A DNA stretch of 64,000 nucleotides from contig NZ_BMHT01000004.1 of NCBI RefSeq assembly GCF_014641455.1, positions 428,223 through 492,222 of the forward strand, written 5' to 3'. The notes beneath the pieces were generated by a model. The model saw nothing but the letters and a program-made list of their open reading frames with translations, made no database searches and had not been told where the DNA came from. The stretch is from Hymenobacter cavernae. GTDB taxonomy: Bacteria > Bacteroidota > Bacteroidia > Cytophagales > Hymenobacteraceae. Below are positions 15,824 through 25,199 of this stretch, in pieces. Numbering within the stretch: the stretch's first letter is position 1; the number at the start of each line of letters is the position of its first letter. The position numbers and the translations under genes are program-made.

Positions 15824-18667
15824 ATGAATACAAATCGACTCCTGTCGGGTTTACTGTGGTTGTTGCTGCTGGTTGGCTGGACCACGGCCCGCGCCCAGGT
15901 CGTGACGACGCAGCCGTATTTCTTCCGCGACAACACGCCCGTTACCATCACCTACGACGCCACCAAGGGCAACGCCGCGCTAGCCAACTTCACCGGCCCG
16001 GTGTACATCTGGACGGGCGTCGTGACGAACCTGAGCACCAGCAACACCAACTGGCGCTACGTGAAAAGCCCGAGCTTCAACCAGCCCGACCCGGCTGCGC
16101 TGATGACGCGCAGCGCCACTAATCCCAACCTGTACACTATCACCTTCACCCCGCGCACCTTCTACAACGTGCCCGCCGCCGAGCAGATTCTAAGGCTAGG
16201 TATGCTGTTCAAGGATGCGGCCGGCAATACCGTGGGCCGCGGCGATGGCGGCTCCGACATTTTTGTGGATGTGTTTCAGGGCGGTTATGCGGCCCGTTTC
16301 ACGAACCCTGCCAGCGGCAGCATCCAGTTTGTAACGGCCGGCACGACCGTCGGAGCGACGGCAAATGCGTCGGAGTCGTCGTTGATGGAACTTATTGTGA
16401 ACAAGATGTTTGGGACTTCGGGCTACGGCATCACTACGATTAGCTACAGCACCAAGCTAACCCAGCCCGGTCGGAATGTATTCCGGCTTTATGCCAACAG
16501 CGGCACCAATCGGGTCAATGATTCGGTGGTCTTCATCGTGCCGCCAGCTGTGAACACCGCCGCGCTGCCGGCCGGCACCAAAGACGGCGTGACCTACCTT
16601 TCCAGCACCTCTGTGCGCCTCAAGCTCACGGCCCCTGGCAAGCAGTTCGTGTACGTGCTCGGCGAGTTTAACAACTGGCAACCTGGCCAGGCCTACTACA
16701 TGAACCGCACGCCCGACGGCAACGATTGGTGGGTGGACATTACCGGCCTGACGCCCGGCCGCGAGTACGCCTACCAGTTTCTGGTGGATGGGCAGCTGCG
16801 CATTGCCGACCCCTACACCGAGAAAATCCTGAGCCCCACGGACGACCAGTACATCCCGGCCACCACGTATCCGAACCTAAAACCCTACCCAACCGGCCAG
16901 ACGACTGGCAACGTGTCGGTGCTGCAAACGAACCAACCTAGCTTCAACTGGCAGGTAACTAACTTTCAGCGGCCCAAGCGCAATGATCTGGTTATCTACG
17001 AATTGCTGCTCCGCGACTTTGTGCCGCAGCACGATTATAAGACCTTGCGCGACACGCTCAGCTACCTCCAGAGGCTAGGTATCAATGCCATTGAGCTGCT
17101 GCCGTTCAACGAGTTCGAGGGCAACGAAAGCTGGGGGTACAACCCCTCGTTCTACTTCGCGCCCGACAAATACTACGGTACCAAAGACGACCTGAAGCGC
17201 TTCATCGACGAGTGCCACCGCCGCGGCATTGCCGTGATTATGGACATGGTGCTGAATCATTCCTGCGGCCAAAGCCCGCTGGTGCAGCTCTATTTTGATA
17301 ATGCTACCGGCAAGCCCGCCGCGAATAACCCGTGGTACAACGTCGACGCCAAGCACCCGTACAACGTCTGTTACGACTTCAACCACGAAAGCGCCTTCAC
17401 GAAGACGTTCACTAAGAACGTCATGTCGTATTGGCTTCAAGAGTACAAGATTGACGGCTACCGTTTCGACCTGGCCGGTGGTTTCAGCCAGGTAGTGAAG
17501 ACCGACGATGCCAGCTACGCCGCCTACGATCAGTCGCGCATCAACATCTGGAAGGAGTACTACGACCACCTGCGCAGCGTCGACGCGTCGGCCTACCCCA
17601 TCCTGGAAATCTTCTCGGATAACGCCGAAACCCTAGCCCTCACCGACTACGGCCTGATGACCTGGGGCAACATGAATTACAACTACAACCAGGCCACCAT
17701 GGGCTACGCCGACGGCTGGGATTTCAGTGGGGGCTACTACAGAGCCCGCGGCTTGCGCCAGCCCAACCTGATAACCTACATGGAGAGCCACGATGAGGAG
17801 CGCCTGACCTTCAAGAACCTAGCTTACGGCAACGGTTCCGGCTCCTATAGCGTGAAAGAACGAAATACCGCCCTGGTCCGCGATGAAATGGCGGCCGCGT
17901 TCTTCTTCACCGTGCCCGGCCCTAAGATGGTGTGGCAATTCGGGGAGCTAGGGTATGATTTCAGCATCAACAGCTGCCCCGATGGCTCCATCAGCAACGA
18001 CTGCCGCACGGCCAACAAGCCAATTCGTTGGGACTACCAGCAGGAGCCAGCCCGTAAGCAGCTCTATGAAGTGTACCGCAGCCTGATGTGGTTAAAAATC
18101 AACGAGCCGGTATTTGAAAACACGTCGGCTACGTACACGCAACAACTCGTGAATGCCGGCAAAACCATTCACCTGTCCGACCCTAGCTTGAGCGTGACGG
18201 TTATCGGTAACTTCGACGTGGTGCCTACTAGTGTCAATCCGGGTTTCCAGCAGGCAGGCACCTGGTACAACTACCTGACCGGCGCTACCCGCACCGTTAC
18301 GGACCCTAACGCGCCCATCACCTTGCAACCCGGCGAGTACGCCGTGTATACCTCGCGCCGCATCACGCGCCCTGGGGTGCTGGCTACCAAGTCGGCGCAG
18401 CGAAATGCTTTCCGCCTGAGTGCCGCCCCGAACCCCGCCGATGCCACGGCCACGCTGCGCTACGAGCTAGCTACCGCCGCACCTGTCAGCGTGACGGTGA
18501 CGAACCTGCTGGGCGCTACCGTGCGTACGTTGCCCGCCACCAGCCGCCAAAACAGCGGTGCGCACGAACTCTCACTTCCCACCGCCGACCTAGCTAACGG
18601 GGTGTACCTGGTGCGTTTGAGCGCGGGGGCTACTCAGCAAACAACCCGGGTATTAGTTCGTCACTAA
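15824..18667 (+). CDS. Secreted GH13 alpha-amylase with CBM48-like and T9SS domains
   Basis: A 947-residue starch-active enzyme. Signal peptide at residues 1-24 (ends ARAQ), which sets the ATG at 15824. An N-terminal beta domain (about 25-240) is followed by a CBM48/E-set-like domain with YVLGEFNNWQPG. The GH13 barrel starts near residue 385 (RNDLVIYELLLRDF). Catalytic residues: D549 in GYRFDLAG, E595 in ILEIFSD and D657 in MESHDEER, all present; MDMVLNHS is conserved region I. The C-terminal 85 residues, starting FRLSAAPNPADATATL, form a T9SS type A sorting domain. It should cut alpha-1,4-glucans at the cell surface. It is alone on its strand and ends at a hairpin shared with the GNAT gene. 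Confidence 0.93.
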   Translation: MNTNRLLSGLLWLLLLVGWTTARAQVVTTQPYFFRDNTPVTITYDATKGNAALANFTGPVYIWTGVVTNLSTSNTNWRYVKSPSFNQPDPAALMTRSATNPNLYTITFTPRTFYNVPAAEQILRLGMLFKDAAGNTVGRGDGGSDIFVDVFQGGYAARFTNPASGSIQFVTAGTTVGATANASESSLMELIVNKMFGTSGYGITTISYSTKLTQPGRNVFRLYANSGTNRVNDSVVFIVPPAVNTAALPAGTKDGVTYLSSTSVRLKLTAPGKQFVYVLGEFNNWQPGQAYYMNRTPDGNDWWVDITGLTPGREYAYQFLVDGQLRIADPYTEKILSPTDDQYIPATTYPNLKPYPTGQTTGNVSVLQTNQPSFNWQVTNFQRPKRNDLVIYELLLRDFVPQHDYKTLRDTLSYLQRLGINAIELLPFNEFEGNESWGYNPSFYFAPDKYYGTKDDLKRFIDECHRRGIAVIMDMVLNHSCGQSPLVQLYFDNATGKPAANNPWYNVDAKHPYNVCYDFNHESAFTKTFTKNVMSYWLQEYKIDGYRFDLAGGFSQVVKTDDASYAAYDQSRINIWKEYYDHLRSVDASAYPILEIFSDNAETLALTDYGLMTWGNMNYNYNQATMGYADGWDFSGGYYRARGLRQPNLITYMESHDEERLTFKNLAYGNGSGSYSVKERNTALVRDEMAAAFFFTVPGPKMVWQFGELGYDFSINSCPDGSISNDCRTANKPIRWDYQQEPARKQLYEVYRSLMWLKINEPVFENTSATYTQQLVNAGKTIHLSDPSLSVTVIGNFDVVPTSVNPGFQQAGTWYNYLTGATRTVTDPNAPITLQPGEYAVYTSRRITRPGVLATKSAQRNAFRLSAAPNPADATATLRYELATAAPVSVTVTNLLGATVRTLPATSRQNSGAHELSLPTADLANGVYLVRLSAGATQQTTRVLVRH

Positions 18668-18690
18668 GTTTCAAAACAACGTTAACTGGG

Positions 18691-18728
18691 GGCTGCCGCG
18701 CTGGCTGTTTTTCCATCGCGCGGCAGCC
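18691..18728. terminator. Hairpin terminator shared by convergent genes
   Basis: GGCTGCCGCGC pairs with GCGCGGCAGCC (11 bp) around a 16-base loop, between the amylase stop and the acetyltransferase stop. No long T-run on either side. Confidence 0.6.
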
Positions 18729-18768
18729 ACTATGTTTTGGTACACAGGTATATACTCACCTTTCGGCC

Positions 18769-19296
18769 CTAATTACTGATCAAGCATAGCTTCATCATGA
18801 TGTCGGTTTGCTCGTCGTCGCCTAGGGTGAAAATGTGCTTGTCGAACTCCACAAAGCCGTTTTTCTTGTAGAACCGGATGGCGCGCGGATTTTCTTCCCA
18901 AACCCCTAGCCACACATAATCGGCCTGGGCCTGCGTGGCGAGTTGCAGCGCTTTTTCGTACAGCATTTGCCCTACCTTCTTGCCGTGGTATTCCTTTACG
19001 ACGTATATACGCTCGATTTCAAGCGCTTTTTCGTCTTTTAGCTCCGTCTGTGACGCCCCAGTGTTTACTTTCAGGTAGCCGATGACGGTGTCATCAAGCT
19101 CCGCGAGGTAAAAGGCTGAGTTAGGATCCTGAAGCTCAGCAGTCATCTTTTCGAGGGAAAACCCTTCTTCCAAGTAGTTTTTCATATTCTCCTCGGAATT
19201 GCTGGCGGAGAACGTCTCGAAAAATGTCTGTCGGCCAATTCGTTGTAGGCGATTGATGTCTTGCAGAGTTGCTTTTTTGAAGATGATATCTTCCAT
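18769..19296 (-). CDS. GNAT family N-acetyltransferase
   Basis: A 175-residue protein with the GNAT fold: IERIYVVKEYHGKKVGQMLYEKAL is the acetyl-CoA binding motif A (V-x-x-x-Y-x-G-K-K-V-G form), and WLGVWEENPRAIRFYKKNGFVEF is motif B. It resembles the PaiA/spermidine-type acetyltransferases of Gram-positive bacteria, but the substrate cannot be told. I chose the ATG at 19296 (MEDIIFKKAT); an in-frame ATG 51 bases upstream would add 17 residues without fold support. It is divergent from the Crp-type regulator. Confidence 0.82.
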   Translation of the reverse strand: MEDIIFKKATLQDINRLQRIGRQTFFETFSASNSEENMKNYLEEGFSLEKMTAELQDPNSAFYLAELDDTVIGYLKVNTGASQTELKDEKALEIERIYVVKEYHGKKVGQMLYEKALQLATQAQADYVWLGVWEENPRAIRFYKKNGFVEFDKHIFTLGDDEQTDIMMKLCLISN

Positions 19297-19425
19297 ATGC
19301 TCTTTGGTGTCGTGTGAACGTATTGCTGCTCTTATCGTGTCGCTCATGCTCCTGTCTTCCTGAATGCAGGGCGGGTGGGCACACGTGATGTATTCCTGAA
19401 CTATCCTGCTGCTGTACTGCTGCGC

Positions 19426-19989
19426 ATGACCCTTCCCGACATTCTACAAACCACGTATCCGCTGCCGAAAGCCTCGCTGGATAAGCTACTAGCCTTAGCG
19501 GAGTATGTAGAATTGCCCCAGGGGACTTGCTTGTTTCGGGATGATCAACTTGCTCACCACATCTATGTGTTGCAGCACGGCTTGGCGCGAGCCTACGCCC
19601 GGCGAGCGGACCGAGAGGTTACCTTCTGGTTTTCCGGCGAAGGGGCAGTCCTCGTCTCAATTCGCGGGTATACCGAGCAGACTGTGAGCTACGAAACCAT
19701 CGAATTATTGGAAGATAGCGGCCTGTCTCGCATCCACATGCAGGCGCTTCAAGACCTTTACCGAACGGATGTGCACCTAGCTAACTGGGGCCGGGTGATG
19801 GTGGAGCGCGTGTGGCTGCAAACCGAACAACAACTCATCGCCCGGCAGTTTCGCACCGCCGAGGAGCGCTACGCAGATCTGCTACACCAGAGCCCGCACT
19901 TGTTGCAGCGCGTGGCGCTGGGGCACATTGCCTCCTACCTAGGTATCACGCAAGTCACGCTGAGCCGCGTGCGGGCCAAACTGAAGTAA
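19426..19989 (+). CDS. Crp/Fnr family transcription regulator
   Basis: A 187-residue regulator. Residues 1-120 form a cyclic-nucleotide-binding-like beta roll (LPQGTCLFRDDQLAHHIYVLQHGLARAY), and the C-terminus holds a helix-turn-helix, ending HIASYLGITQVTLSRVRAKLK, typical of the CAP family in Bacteroidota. The usual cAMP contact Arg-Ser pair is not obvious, so the ligand may be absent or different. The start at 19426 is the first ATG that fits the fold. It lies between a GNAT gene (divergent) and an SMR transporter (convergent), so it may control one of them; this is inference. Confidence 0.85.
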   Translation: MTLPDILQTTYPLPKASLDKLLALAEYVELPQGTCLFRDDQLAHHIYVLQHGLARAYARRADREVTFWFSGEGAVLVSIRGYTEQTVSYETIELLEDSGLSRIHMQALQDLYRTDVHLANWGRVMVERVWLQTEQQLIARQFRTAEERYADLLHQSPHLLQRVALGHIASYLGITQVTLSRVRAKLK

Positions 19990-20000
19990 GAGCCGGCGCC

Positions 20001-20327
20001 CTAGGGCGACACAGCTTTTAGACCTAGCACCGACCCGATGAGGGTGATGAGGAAAAACAGGCGCGGTCCGGTCAGCGGGTCACCGAACGCCAGGACGCCC
20101 ACCGCCACAGTACCAACGGCCCCGATGCCGGTCCAGACCGCGTAGGCAGTACCCACCGGTAGCTGCGCCAGACTAAGATTGAGCAAGTAAAAGCTAAGGC
20201 CCGCACAACAGGCAAAAGCCGCGTACCAACCAACAGAATCGGAACTCGTGGCTAGCTTGGCTTTACCTAGGCAGAACGCGAATGCGACTTCAGCCAACCC
20301 AGCCAATACAAGAAGTAACCAATGCAT
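20001..20327 (-). CDS. Small multidrug resistance (SMR/SugE-like) transporter
   Basis: A 108-residue protein with four membrane spans. The conserved membrane Glu in the first span is present (LAGLAEVAFAF), as are LSLAQLPVGTAYAVWTGIGAVG in the third and fourth span region. This matches the SMR family, dimeric proton antiporters for cations, and more the SugE/Gdx branch (guanidinium export) than EmrE, though the assignment is uncertain. The ATG at 20327 gives the family length exactly. It is convergent with the Crp-type gene, and the two stop codons are only about 14 bases apart with CCTAGG between them. Confidence 0.85.
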   Translation of the reverse strand: MHWLLLVLAGLAEVAFAFCLGKAKLATSSDSVGWYAAFACCAGLSFYLLNLSLAQLPVGTAYAVWTGIGAVGTVAVGVLAFGDPLTGPRLFFLITLIGSVLGLKAVSP

Positions 20328-20467
20328 GACAATAAAGAAACGTGTGACAGCAAAGGTCCAAGGCAAACCGCACGTTTCTTTTTACCAATGTTAAAAACGG
20401 TATTTCGTCGCTACACCCATTGCTGTTAGCGTTGTTCTACCCGTGCATTAGTTTGTCGTGCGCGTCA

Positions 20468-21013
20468 CTACCTAGCTTTTTGTTCAGTCCAGGCCTGCTT
20501 GATCACTTCAAACACCAAGTTCAGCTTAGGTTGCTCGCCGTAATATGCCATTTCCTGTTCCGCAACCTTTACGGCACCTAGGCGCCGAATGGCGATTTGT
20601 GACCGTACGTTGTCGGCTCCGATGTGGAATCGCACCGTGTCCACAAACTCAAATAGGTAGTTCAGCATCAGGGTTTTTACCGCGTGGTTGATGCCCTTGC
20701 CCCAGTACTGCGTGCTGTAGAAGGTATATCCAATCAGGATGCTGTTATCGGCGGGGTTGTAGTCGTAGATGCGTGTGCTGCCCATCGTAGCGCCCGTCGC
20801 CTTATCTACAATTTTAAACGCCCCCTGGCTCTGAATAGCGCCTTCGAAAAAGGTAGCAAACACCGCTTCTTGCCACCGGTTTTTGGTCGGGTGTTGTTCC
20901 CATATCTTGGGGTCGGCTGCCACGGCGTACAGTTCAGTAAAGTCAGATTCCTGTAGCGGAAGCAATAGAATAGTATCGGTTTCTAAAACGGGCTGATGAG
21001 CAAACGGCAGCAT
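20468..21013 (-). CDS. GNAT acetyltransferase, RimJ/RimL type
   Basis: A 181-residue protein: LETDTILLLPLQESDFTELYAVAADPKIWEQHP is the typical N-terminal part of RimJ/RimL-like acetyltransferases, followed by GYTFYSTQYWGKGINHAVKTLML (acetyl-CoA site, with the less usual GKGIN) and VRFHIGADNVRSQIAIRRLGAVKV. The natural substrate is not predictable. Probably a single-gene unit upstream of the SMR gene on the same strand with a gap of about 140 bases. Confidence 0.85.
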   Translation of the reverse strand: MLPFAHQPVLETDTILLLPLQESDFTELYAVAADPKIWEQHPTKNRWQEAVFATFFEGAIQSQGAFKIVDKATGATMGSTRIYDYNPADNSILIGYTFYSTQYWGKGINHAVKTLMLNYLFEFVDTVRFHIGADNVRSQIAIRRLGAVKVAEQEMAYYGEQPKLNLVFEVIKQAWTEQKAR

Positions 21014-21174
21014 AGTAAGTGAGATTAAGATGTCGTTTTGTGCAGTGGCAACAGGTTGTACGCCTTAATTACAAAGCGTAAAGCTAGGATGAGCAAGAAA
21101 GGTAGGTCAGAGGCTAGTCGTACATTTTCTCATTCTGAATAGAACTATTACTCAAGCTTCCCAATCCCGTAAAA

Positions 21175-21204
21175 AAGGCCGACTTCCCGCAGGAAGTCGG
21201 CCTT
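21175..21204 (-). terminator. Rho-independent terminator of the kinase gene
   Basis: GGCCGACTTCC pairs with GGAAGTCGGCC around a 4-base loop; the minus strand continues with a T-run of 6. It is 70 bases past the stop of the minus-strand kinase gene. Confidence 0.8.
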
Positions 21205-21218
21205 CTTTAATGAATATC

Positions 21219-21267
21219 AGCACATCAGCAGATCAACTGATTAGCACATCAACTAATCAGCACATCA
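21219..21267. repeat. Short spaced direct repeat AGCACATCA (three copies)
   Basis: AGCACATCA occurs at 21219, 21243 and 21259 within the 70 bases after the kinase stop codon, with CAGATCAACTGATT-like spacers. It is probably a local slippage or duplication tract; no function is apparent. Confidence 0.55.
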
Positions 21268-21272
21268 ACCAC

Positions 21273-22121
21273 TTACTTCGTCAGAACCGTGTGATAATCA
21301 ACCAAATCATCAATGGGGGCCTGGATGATTTTGCCGACCTTCATGCCGTGACTGTTGGCTACTGCCGTGAGCTCATCGCGGAAGTTGTAGGCCACGGAGC
21401 CTACGCAGTTGAAGGTGTAATCCTGGTAGTTGGGATAGTGCACCACGAGGTTCTGAAAGAAAGCTTCGAATCCGTCGCGCACAACTTCGCGGCAGTAGCT
21501 GATATTCCGATTTTCGTAGGTGAACTTCGCAAAGCTCGCCAGGAAGCGGTTGGGCAGCGGCTGATTGTAGAGCCGGTCAAAGATTTCCTCTTTTTCGAGC
21601 TTGTAGGTGTCGCGGAAGATTTCCTGCAAGCCATCGGGCAGGTAGCCGCGCAAATAGTCGCGCAGCAGGCGCTTGCCGATAAAGGAGCCGCTGCCCTCGT
21701 CGCCAAGGAAATAGGCCAGCGAGTCGATGTTGTAAACGACGTCTTTGCCGTCATAGATGCAGGAGTTGGTGCCCGTGCCAAGGATGGCAGCAAAACCTTG
21801 CTCTAGCCCCAGCAACGCCCGGGCGGCAGCTAGCAGATCGTGACCTACATACACGTTGGCGGCGGTAAATACCTTGCGCATAGCGCTGGCCACGGTTTCC
21901 ACCTTTTCGGGCGTTGAGCAGCCGGCTCCGTAGTAGTAAAGCTCCGTGATGCCTGAGCGGTCGAGCGTAGCAGGCAGACTACCTTCCATGGAGGCCACAA
22001 TGCCGGGCGTATCAATAAAGTACGGATTGTACCCTTCGCTGCTGAAGTAAGAGCGGGTACCGGCATTATCGATAAGGCACCAGCTGGTTTTGGTTGAGCC
22101 GCCGTCGGCAATGATGATCAT
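21273..22121 (-). CDS. N-acetylglucosamine kinase-like protein (BadF/BadG/BcrA/BcrD family)
   Basis: A 282-residue cytoplasmic kinase of the actin-like ATPase fold. Phosphate-binding loops are clear: IIIADGGSTKTSWCLID at the N-terminus and ILGTGTNSC near residue 115, with LGDEGSGSFIGKRLL completing the site. This matches bacterial homologues of N-acetylglucosamine kinase. It would phosphorylate an amino sugar released from peptidoglycan or chitin, but the substrate is inferred from family. It is monocistronic, divergent from the GH5-like gene, with an inverted repeat in the divergent gap. Confidence 0.85.
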   Translation of the reverse strand: MIIIADGGSTKTSWCLIDNAGTRSYFSSEGYNPYFIDTPGIVASMEGSLPATLDRSGITELYYYGAGCSTPEKVETVASAMRKVFTAANVYVGHDLLAAARALLGLEQGFAAILGTGTNSCIYDGKDVVYNIDSLAYFLGDEGSGSFIGKRLLRDYLRGYLPDGLQEIFRDTYKLEKEEIFDRLYNQPLPNRFLASFAKFTYENRNISYCREVVRDGFEAFFQNLVVHYPNYQDYTFNCVGSVAYNFRDELTAVANSHGMKVGKIIQAPIDDLVDYHTVLTK

Positions 22122-22434
22122 AGGAGAAGCGAGAAACTGGGTGGCAAACTAAGAATGATTCCGGTCGCGCTGCCGGACTACCCCATACGAGAACGGGAGC
22201 AACGAAGCACGGAAAAGATTTCGGTAGATAAAAACATCGTCCTGTTTCGTCCCCTTTTTTTCGGAAAGGCTAGGGGTGAAGCCCCGTTGACCGACTACTA
22301 AGTAACGCTGACTTTGTAGTCCGCGCCTGCCTGGTTCCATGCGCGGACTACAAAGTTCGCGCTACTGAAAACTCAGACCTAGGTTATTGACGCTTAGCCC
22401 GATAGGACGGCATCTTGTTTTACTTTATCACTGC
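22122..22434. other. Divergent intergenic region
   Basis: Holds the two promoters of the kinase and the GH5-like gene, one inverted repeat (22301-22366) and CCTAGG at 22378. No TAnnTTTG box with correct spacing was recognised. No gene. Confidence 0.4.
22301..22366. repeat. Intergenic inverted repeat, GACTTTGTAGTCCGCGC family, copy 1
   Basis: The left arm AGTAACGCTGACTTTGTAGT and the continuation CCGCGC pair with the right arm GCGCGGACTACAAAG then TTCGCGCTACT, with a few mismatches, around a 15-base loop. Two closely related copies occur at 49239-49268 and 52495-52558. This copy is the only clear element lying between divergent genes rather than after a stop codon. Confidence 0.7.
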
Positions 22435-25026
22435 ATGAAAAGACATTTTACCGCCTTTCTGCTGGCCGTGCTCTGCGGCGCGCTGGCGTATTCTGCGGCC
22501 GCCCAACGTCAAAATCAACCCAAGCAGGGCGACGTGTACGTAGACAAACAAGGCGTGCTGCGATGGCAGCAGGGCAAGCAGGAAGTAGCCTTGTTTGGCG
22601 TGAATTATACAACGCCTTTTGCCTACGCCTACCGGGCGCACCAGCAGCTAGGTGTTTCGCACGAGCAGGCCATTGCCCAGGATGTGTACCACTTGTCGAG
22701 GCTCGGGCTGGATGCGTTTCGGGTGCACGTCTGGGATGTTGAAATCACCGATACCCTAGGTAATCTGCAGGAAAACGAGCATTTGCGTCTGCTGGATTAC
22801 TTGGTGGCCCAACTCAAGCAGCGCGGCATCAAAGCCATTCTGACGCCGATTGCTTACTGGGGCAACGCGTACCCGGAGCCAACCAACACGGGCAAAGGCT
22901 TTTCCAGCATCTACTCCAAGCAGCAGGCCTACACTAATCCTAGGGCCATCAAGGCGCAGGAAAACTACCTCACCCAGTTCCTGAACCACCGCAACCTCTA
23001 CACCAAGCTGCTCAACCGCGAGGACCCCGACATCATCGCGTTTGAGGTGTGCAACGAGCCTAGCTACCACAAGCCCGAGGAGCAGGTAACGGCTTTTGCC
23101 AACCGCATGGCGCAGGCCATTCGGGCCACCGGCTGCCGTAAGCCGGTGTTCTACAACATCGCCGAAAACCCGAGCGTGCATGAGGCCATCCTGAACGCCA
23201 ACGTCGACGGACTCACATACCAATGGTACCCGCAAGGGCTGGTGAGCGGCCACACGCTGCGTGGCAACTTCCTGCCCTTCGTGGATCAGTATCCCATTCC
23301 GTATCAGCAGGATGCGCGCTTTCAGCGGCGGGTGAAGATGGTGTACGAGTTTGAGTCGGCGGATATTTTGCAGCCGGTGATGTACCCGTTTATGGCGCGC
23401 AGCTTCCGAACGGCGGGCATGCAGTGGGCCACCCAGTTTGCCTACGACCCGATGGCGCTGGCCTACGCCAACACCGAGTACCAGACGCACTACCTGAACC
23501 TAGCCTACACGCCCGCCAAAGCCTTGAGCCTGCTCATTGCTTCCAGGGTGTTTCACCAAGTGAAACGCGGCCAGACCTTCCCGCGCTACCCCGCCGATTC
23601 GGTGTTCGATGCGTTCCGCGTCAGCTACCGCCAAGGGCTGAGCGAGATGAACACGGCTGAGGAGTTTCTCTATACTAGTTCCACCCAAACCGTGCCGCGT
23701 AAAGTAGTTAGCTTGCAGCACGTTGCGGGCGTGGGCTCGTCGTCGGTGGTAAATTATCAAGGCACCGGCGCCTACTTCTTGGATAAGCTGGCTTCCGGCG
23801 TGTGGCGCCTGGAAGTGATGCCTGATGCCGTGCTGCTGCGTGACCCATTCGAGCGGGCTTCGCTGCAAAAAACCGTTACCCAAATCGTCTGGAACGACCA
23901 GCCTCTGCGCGTGCAGCTGCCCGACCTAGGTTCCGCCTTCGTCGTGCAAGGCTTGAACGAAGGCAATACCTTCCGGGCCACTGCCGCCGATGGCCAGGTG
24001 GTGCTGCGCCCCGGTGCGTACCTGCTGGCCAGCTCATCGAAAAACACCGCCGCCTGGACGGCGCAAACCGCCGTGGGCAACCGGAAGCTAGGGGAGTTTG
24101 TGGCGCCGCCACCCACCAAAATGCCGCCGCAAGTGGTGCATACGTCCTTCGCGCAGGCTACCGCCCGTCAGCCGCTGCAAATCACGGCGCAAGTCACCGG
24201 CGCTGAGGCTGCCGATAGCGTGTTGCTAGTGGCGCGCTCGTACTACGGCGCTACCCGTACGCTGCCCATGAGCCGGCCCACGCTGCTCACTGCCACGGCT
24301 ACCATCCCCGCCGACCTGCTGCGCCCCGGCTTGCTCCAGTATTGGATTGTGGTGCGCAAGCCCCAGCAAACCCTGACGTTCCCCGGTGGCTTCGCCGGTA
24401 CGCCCCGCGACTGGGATTATTTCCACGCGGAGCACTGGGAAGTAGCTGTCGTAGAAGGCGCTACGCCCTTAACGCTGTTCAACGCCCAAACCGATAAAGA
24501 GCAGGTGGAAGTAGCCCGGCTGGCCCGCAGCAGCTACAACGACTACACCACCGCTACGCCCACCGGCGCGCTGGCTTTGCGGCTGCTGGTGCCCACGCCG
24601 CCGACCGGCGAACCGGCCAATGAACCCGGCCCTGCCATTGCACTGCGCGCCTACCTAGGTCAGAAGCTTCAGGAGCGCTCCACTGATTTGATATGGTTGA
24701 GGTATCTGGTCATAAAAGCCCGCGCCACGCGACCGGGAGCAAAGGTGAAGGTGGTGCTGGTAACCAAAGATGCGGCTGCCTACTCGGCCATCGTGCCTGT
24801 CACGATCATGTTGCAAGACATTTGGATTCCGCTGGACAGCTTCCGGCCAGACGCGTTGCTGCTGATTCCGCGGCCGTATCCTAGCTTTTTGCCGCTTACT
24901 TTTCAGACAACCGCCGCCTCCAAGCCATTGTCGCTAACTGACACCGAGGTGCTACAACTAATCGTAGAAACCGGCTCTGGTGGCACGGCGCCTACTCTGC
25001 AAATAGAATCCATTGAACTAAAGTAA
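22435..25026 (+). CDS. Secreted GH5-like (clan GH-A) glycoside hydrolase
   Basis: An 863-residue enzyme. Signal peptide at residues 1-22 (ends YSAAAQ), which favours the ATG at 22435. A TIM barrel spans about residues 30-400: FGVNYTTPF, DVYHLSRLGLDAFRVHVWD, the acid/base Glu in FEVCNEPSYH (E208) and a likely nucleophile in VYEFESAD (E305 or E307). The order fits the GH5/cellulase group. The rest (about 400-863) has Ig-like beta-sandwich sequence that I cannot assign. No T9SS domain is seen at the end. It directly precedes the GH53 galactanase with an inverted repeat between them, so a role in the same hemicellulose or pectin side-chain breakdown is plausible. Confidence 0.75.
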   Translation: MKRHFTAFLLAVLCGALAYSAAAQRQNQPKQGDVYVDKQGVLRWQQGKQEVALFGVNYTTPFAYAYRAHQQLGVSHEQAIAQDVYHLSRLGLDAFRVHVWDVEITDTLGNLQENEHLRLLDYLVAQLKQRGIKAILTPIAYWGNAYPEPTNTGKGFSSIYSKQQAYTNPRAIKAQENYLTQFLNHRNLYTKLLNREDPDIIAFEVCNEPSYHKPEEQVTAFANRMAQAIRATGCRKPVFYNIAENPSVHEAILNANVDGLTYQWYPQGLVSGHTLRGNFLPFVDQYPIPYQQDARFQRRVKMVYEFESADILQPVMYPFMARSFRTAGMQWATQFAYDPMALAYANTEYQTHYLNLAYTPAKALSLLIASRVFHQVKRGQTFPRYPADSVFDAFRVSYRQGLSEMNTAEEFLYTSSTQTVPRKVVSLQHVAGVGSSSVVNYQGTGAYFLDKLASGVWRLEVMPDAVLLRDPFERASLQKTVTQIVWNDQPLRVQLPDLGSAFVVQGLNEGNTFRATAADGQVVLRPGAYLLASSSKNTAAWTAQTAVGNRKLGEFVAPPPTKMPPQVVHTSFAQATARQPLQITAQVTGAEAADSVLLVARSYYGATRTLPMSRPTLLTATATIPADLLRPGLLQYWIVVRKPQQTLTFPGGFAGTPRDWDYFHAEHWEVAVVEGATPLTLFNAQTDKEQVEVARLARSSYNDYTTATPTGALALRLLVPTPPTGEPANEPGPAIALRAYLGQKLQERSTDLIWLRYLVIKARATRPGAKVKVVLVTKDAAAYSAIVPVTIMLQDIWIPLDSFRPDALLLIPRPYPSFLPLTFQTTAASKPLSLTDTEVLQLIVETGSGGTAPTLQIESIELK

Positions 25027-25038
25027 GCTATACAAAGG

Positions 25039-25136
25039 GTCATGTCGACCAGCGGGAGACATCTCGCGTGCAGTAGTAACTCCAATCGGCAGGGTTTACC
25101 ATGGCACGCAAGATGTCCCCCGTTGGTCGACATGAC
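25039..25136. repeat. Intergenic inverted repeat, GTCATGTCGACC family
   Basis: The arm GTCATGTCGACCAGCGGGAG continues ACATCTCGCGTGC and pairs with the right arm, which starts GCACGCAAGATGTC and ends GGTCGACATGAC, about 33 bp per arm with few mismatches, loop about 32 bases. It starts 12 bases after the GH5-like stop codon. A half copy of the same family lies at 34311-34348. Confidence 0.7.
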
Positions 25137-25199
25137 GTTCTTTTTCAGTTACTTCTACTCTAAGCGCCAACTCCTTCTTTACCCAAATCCCACCGCACT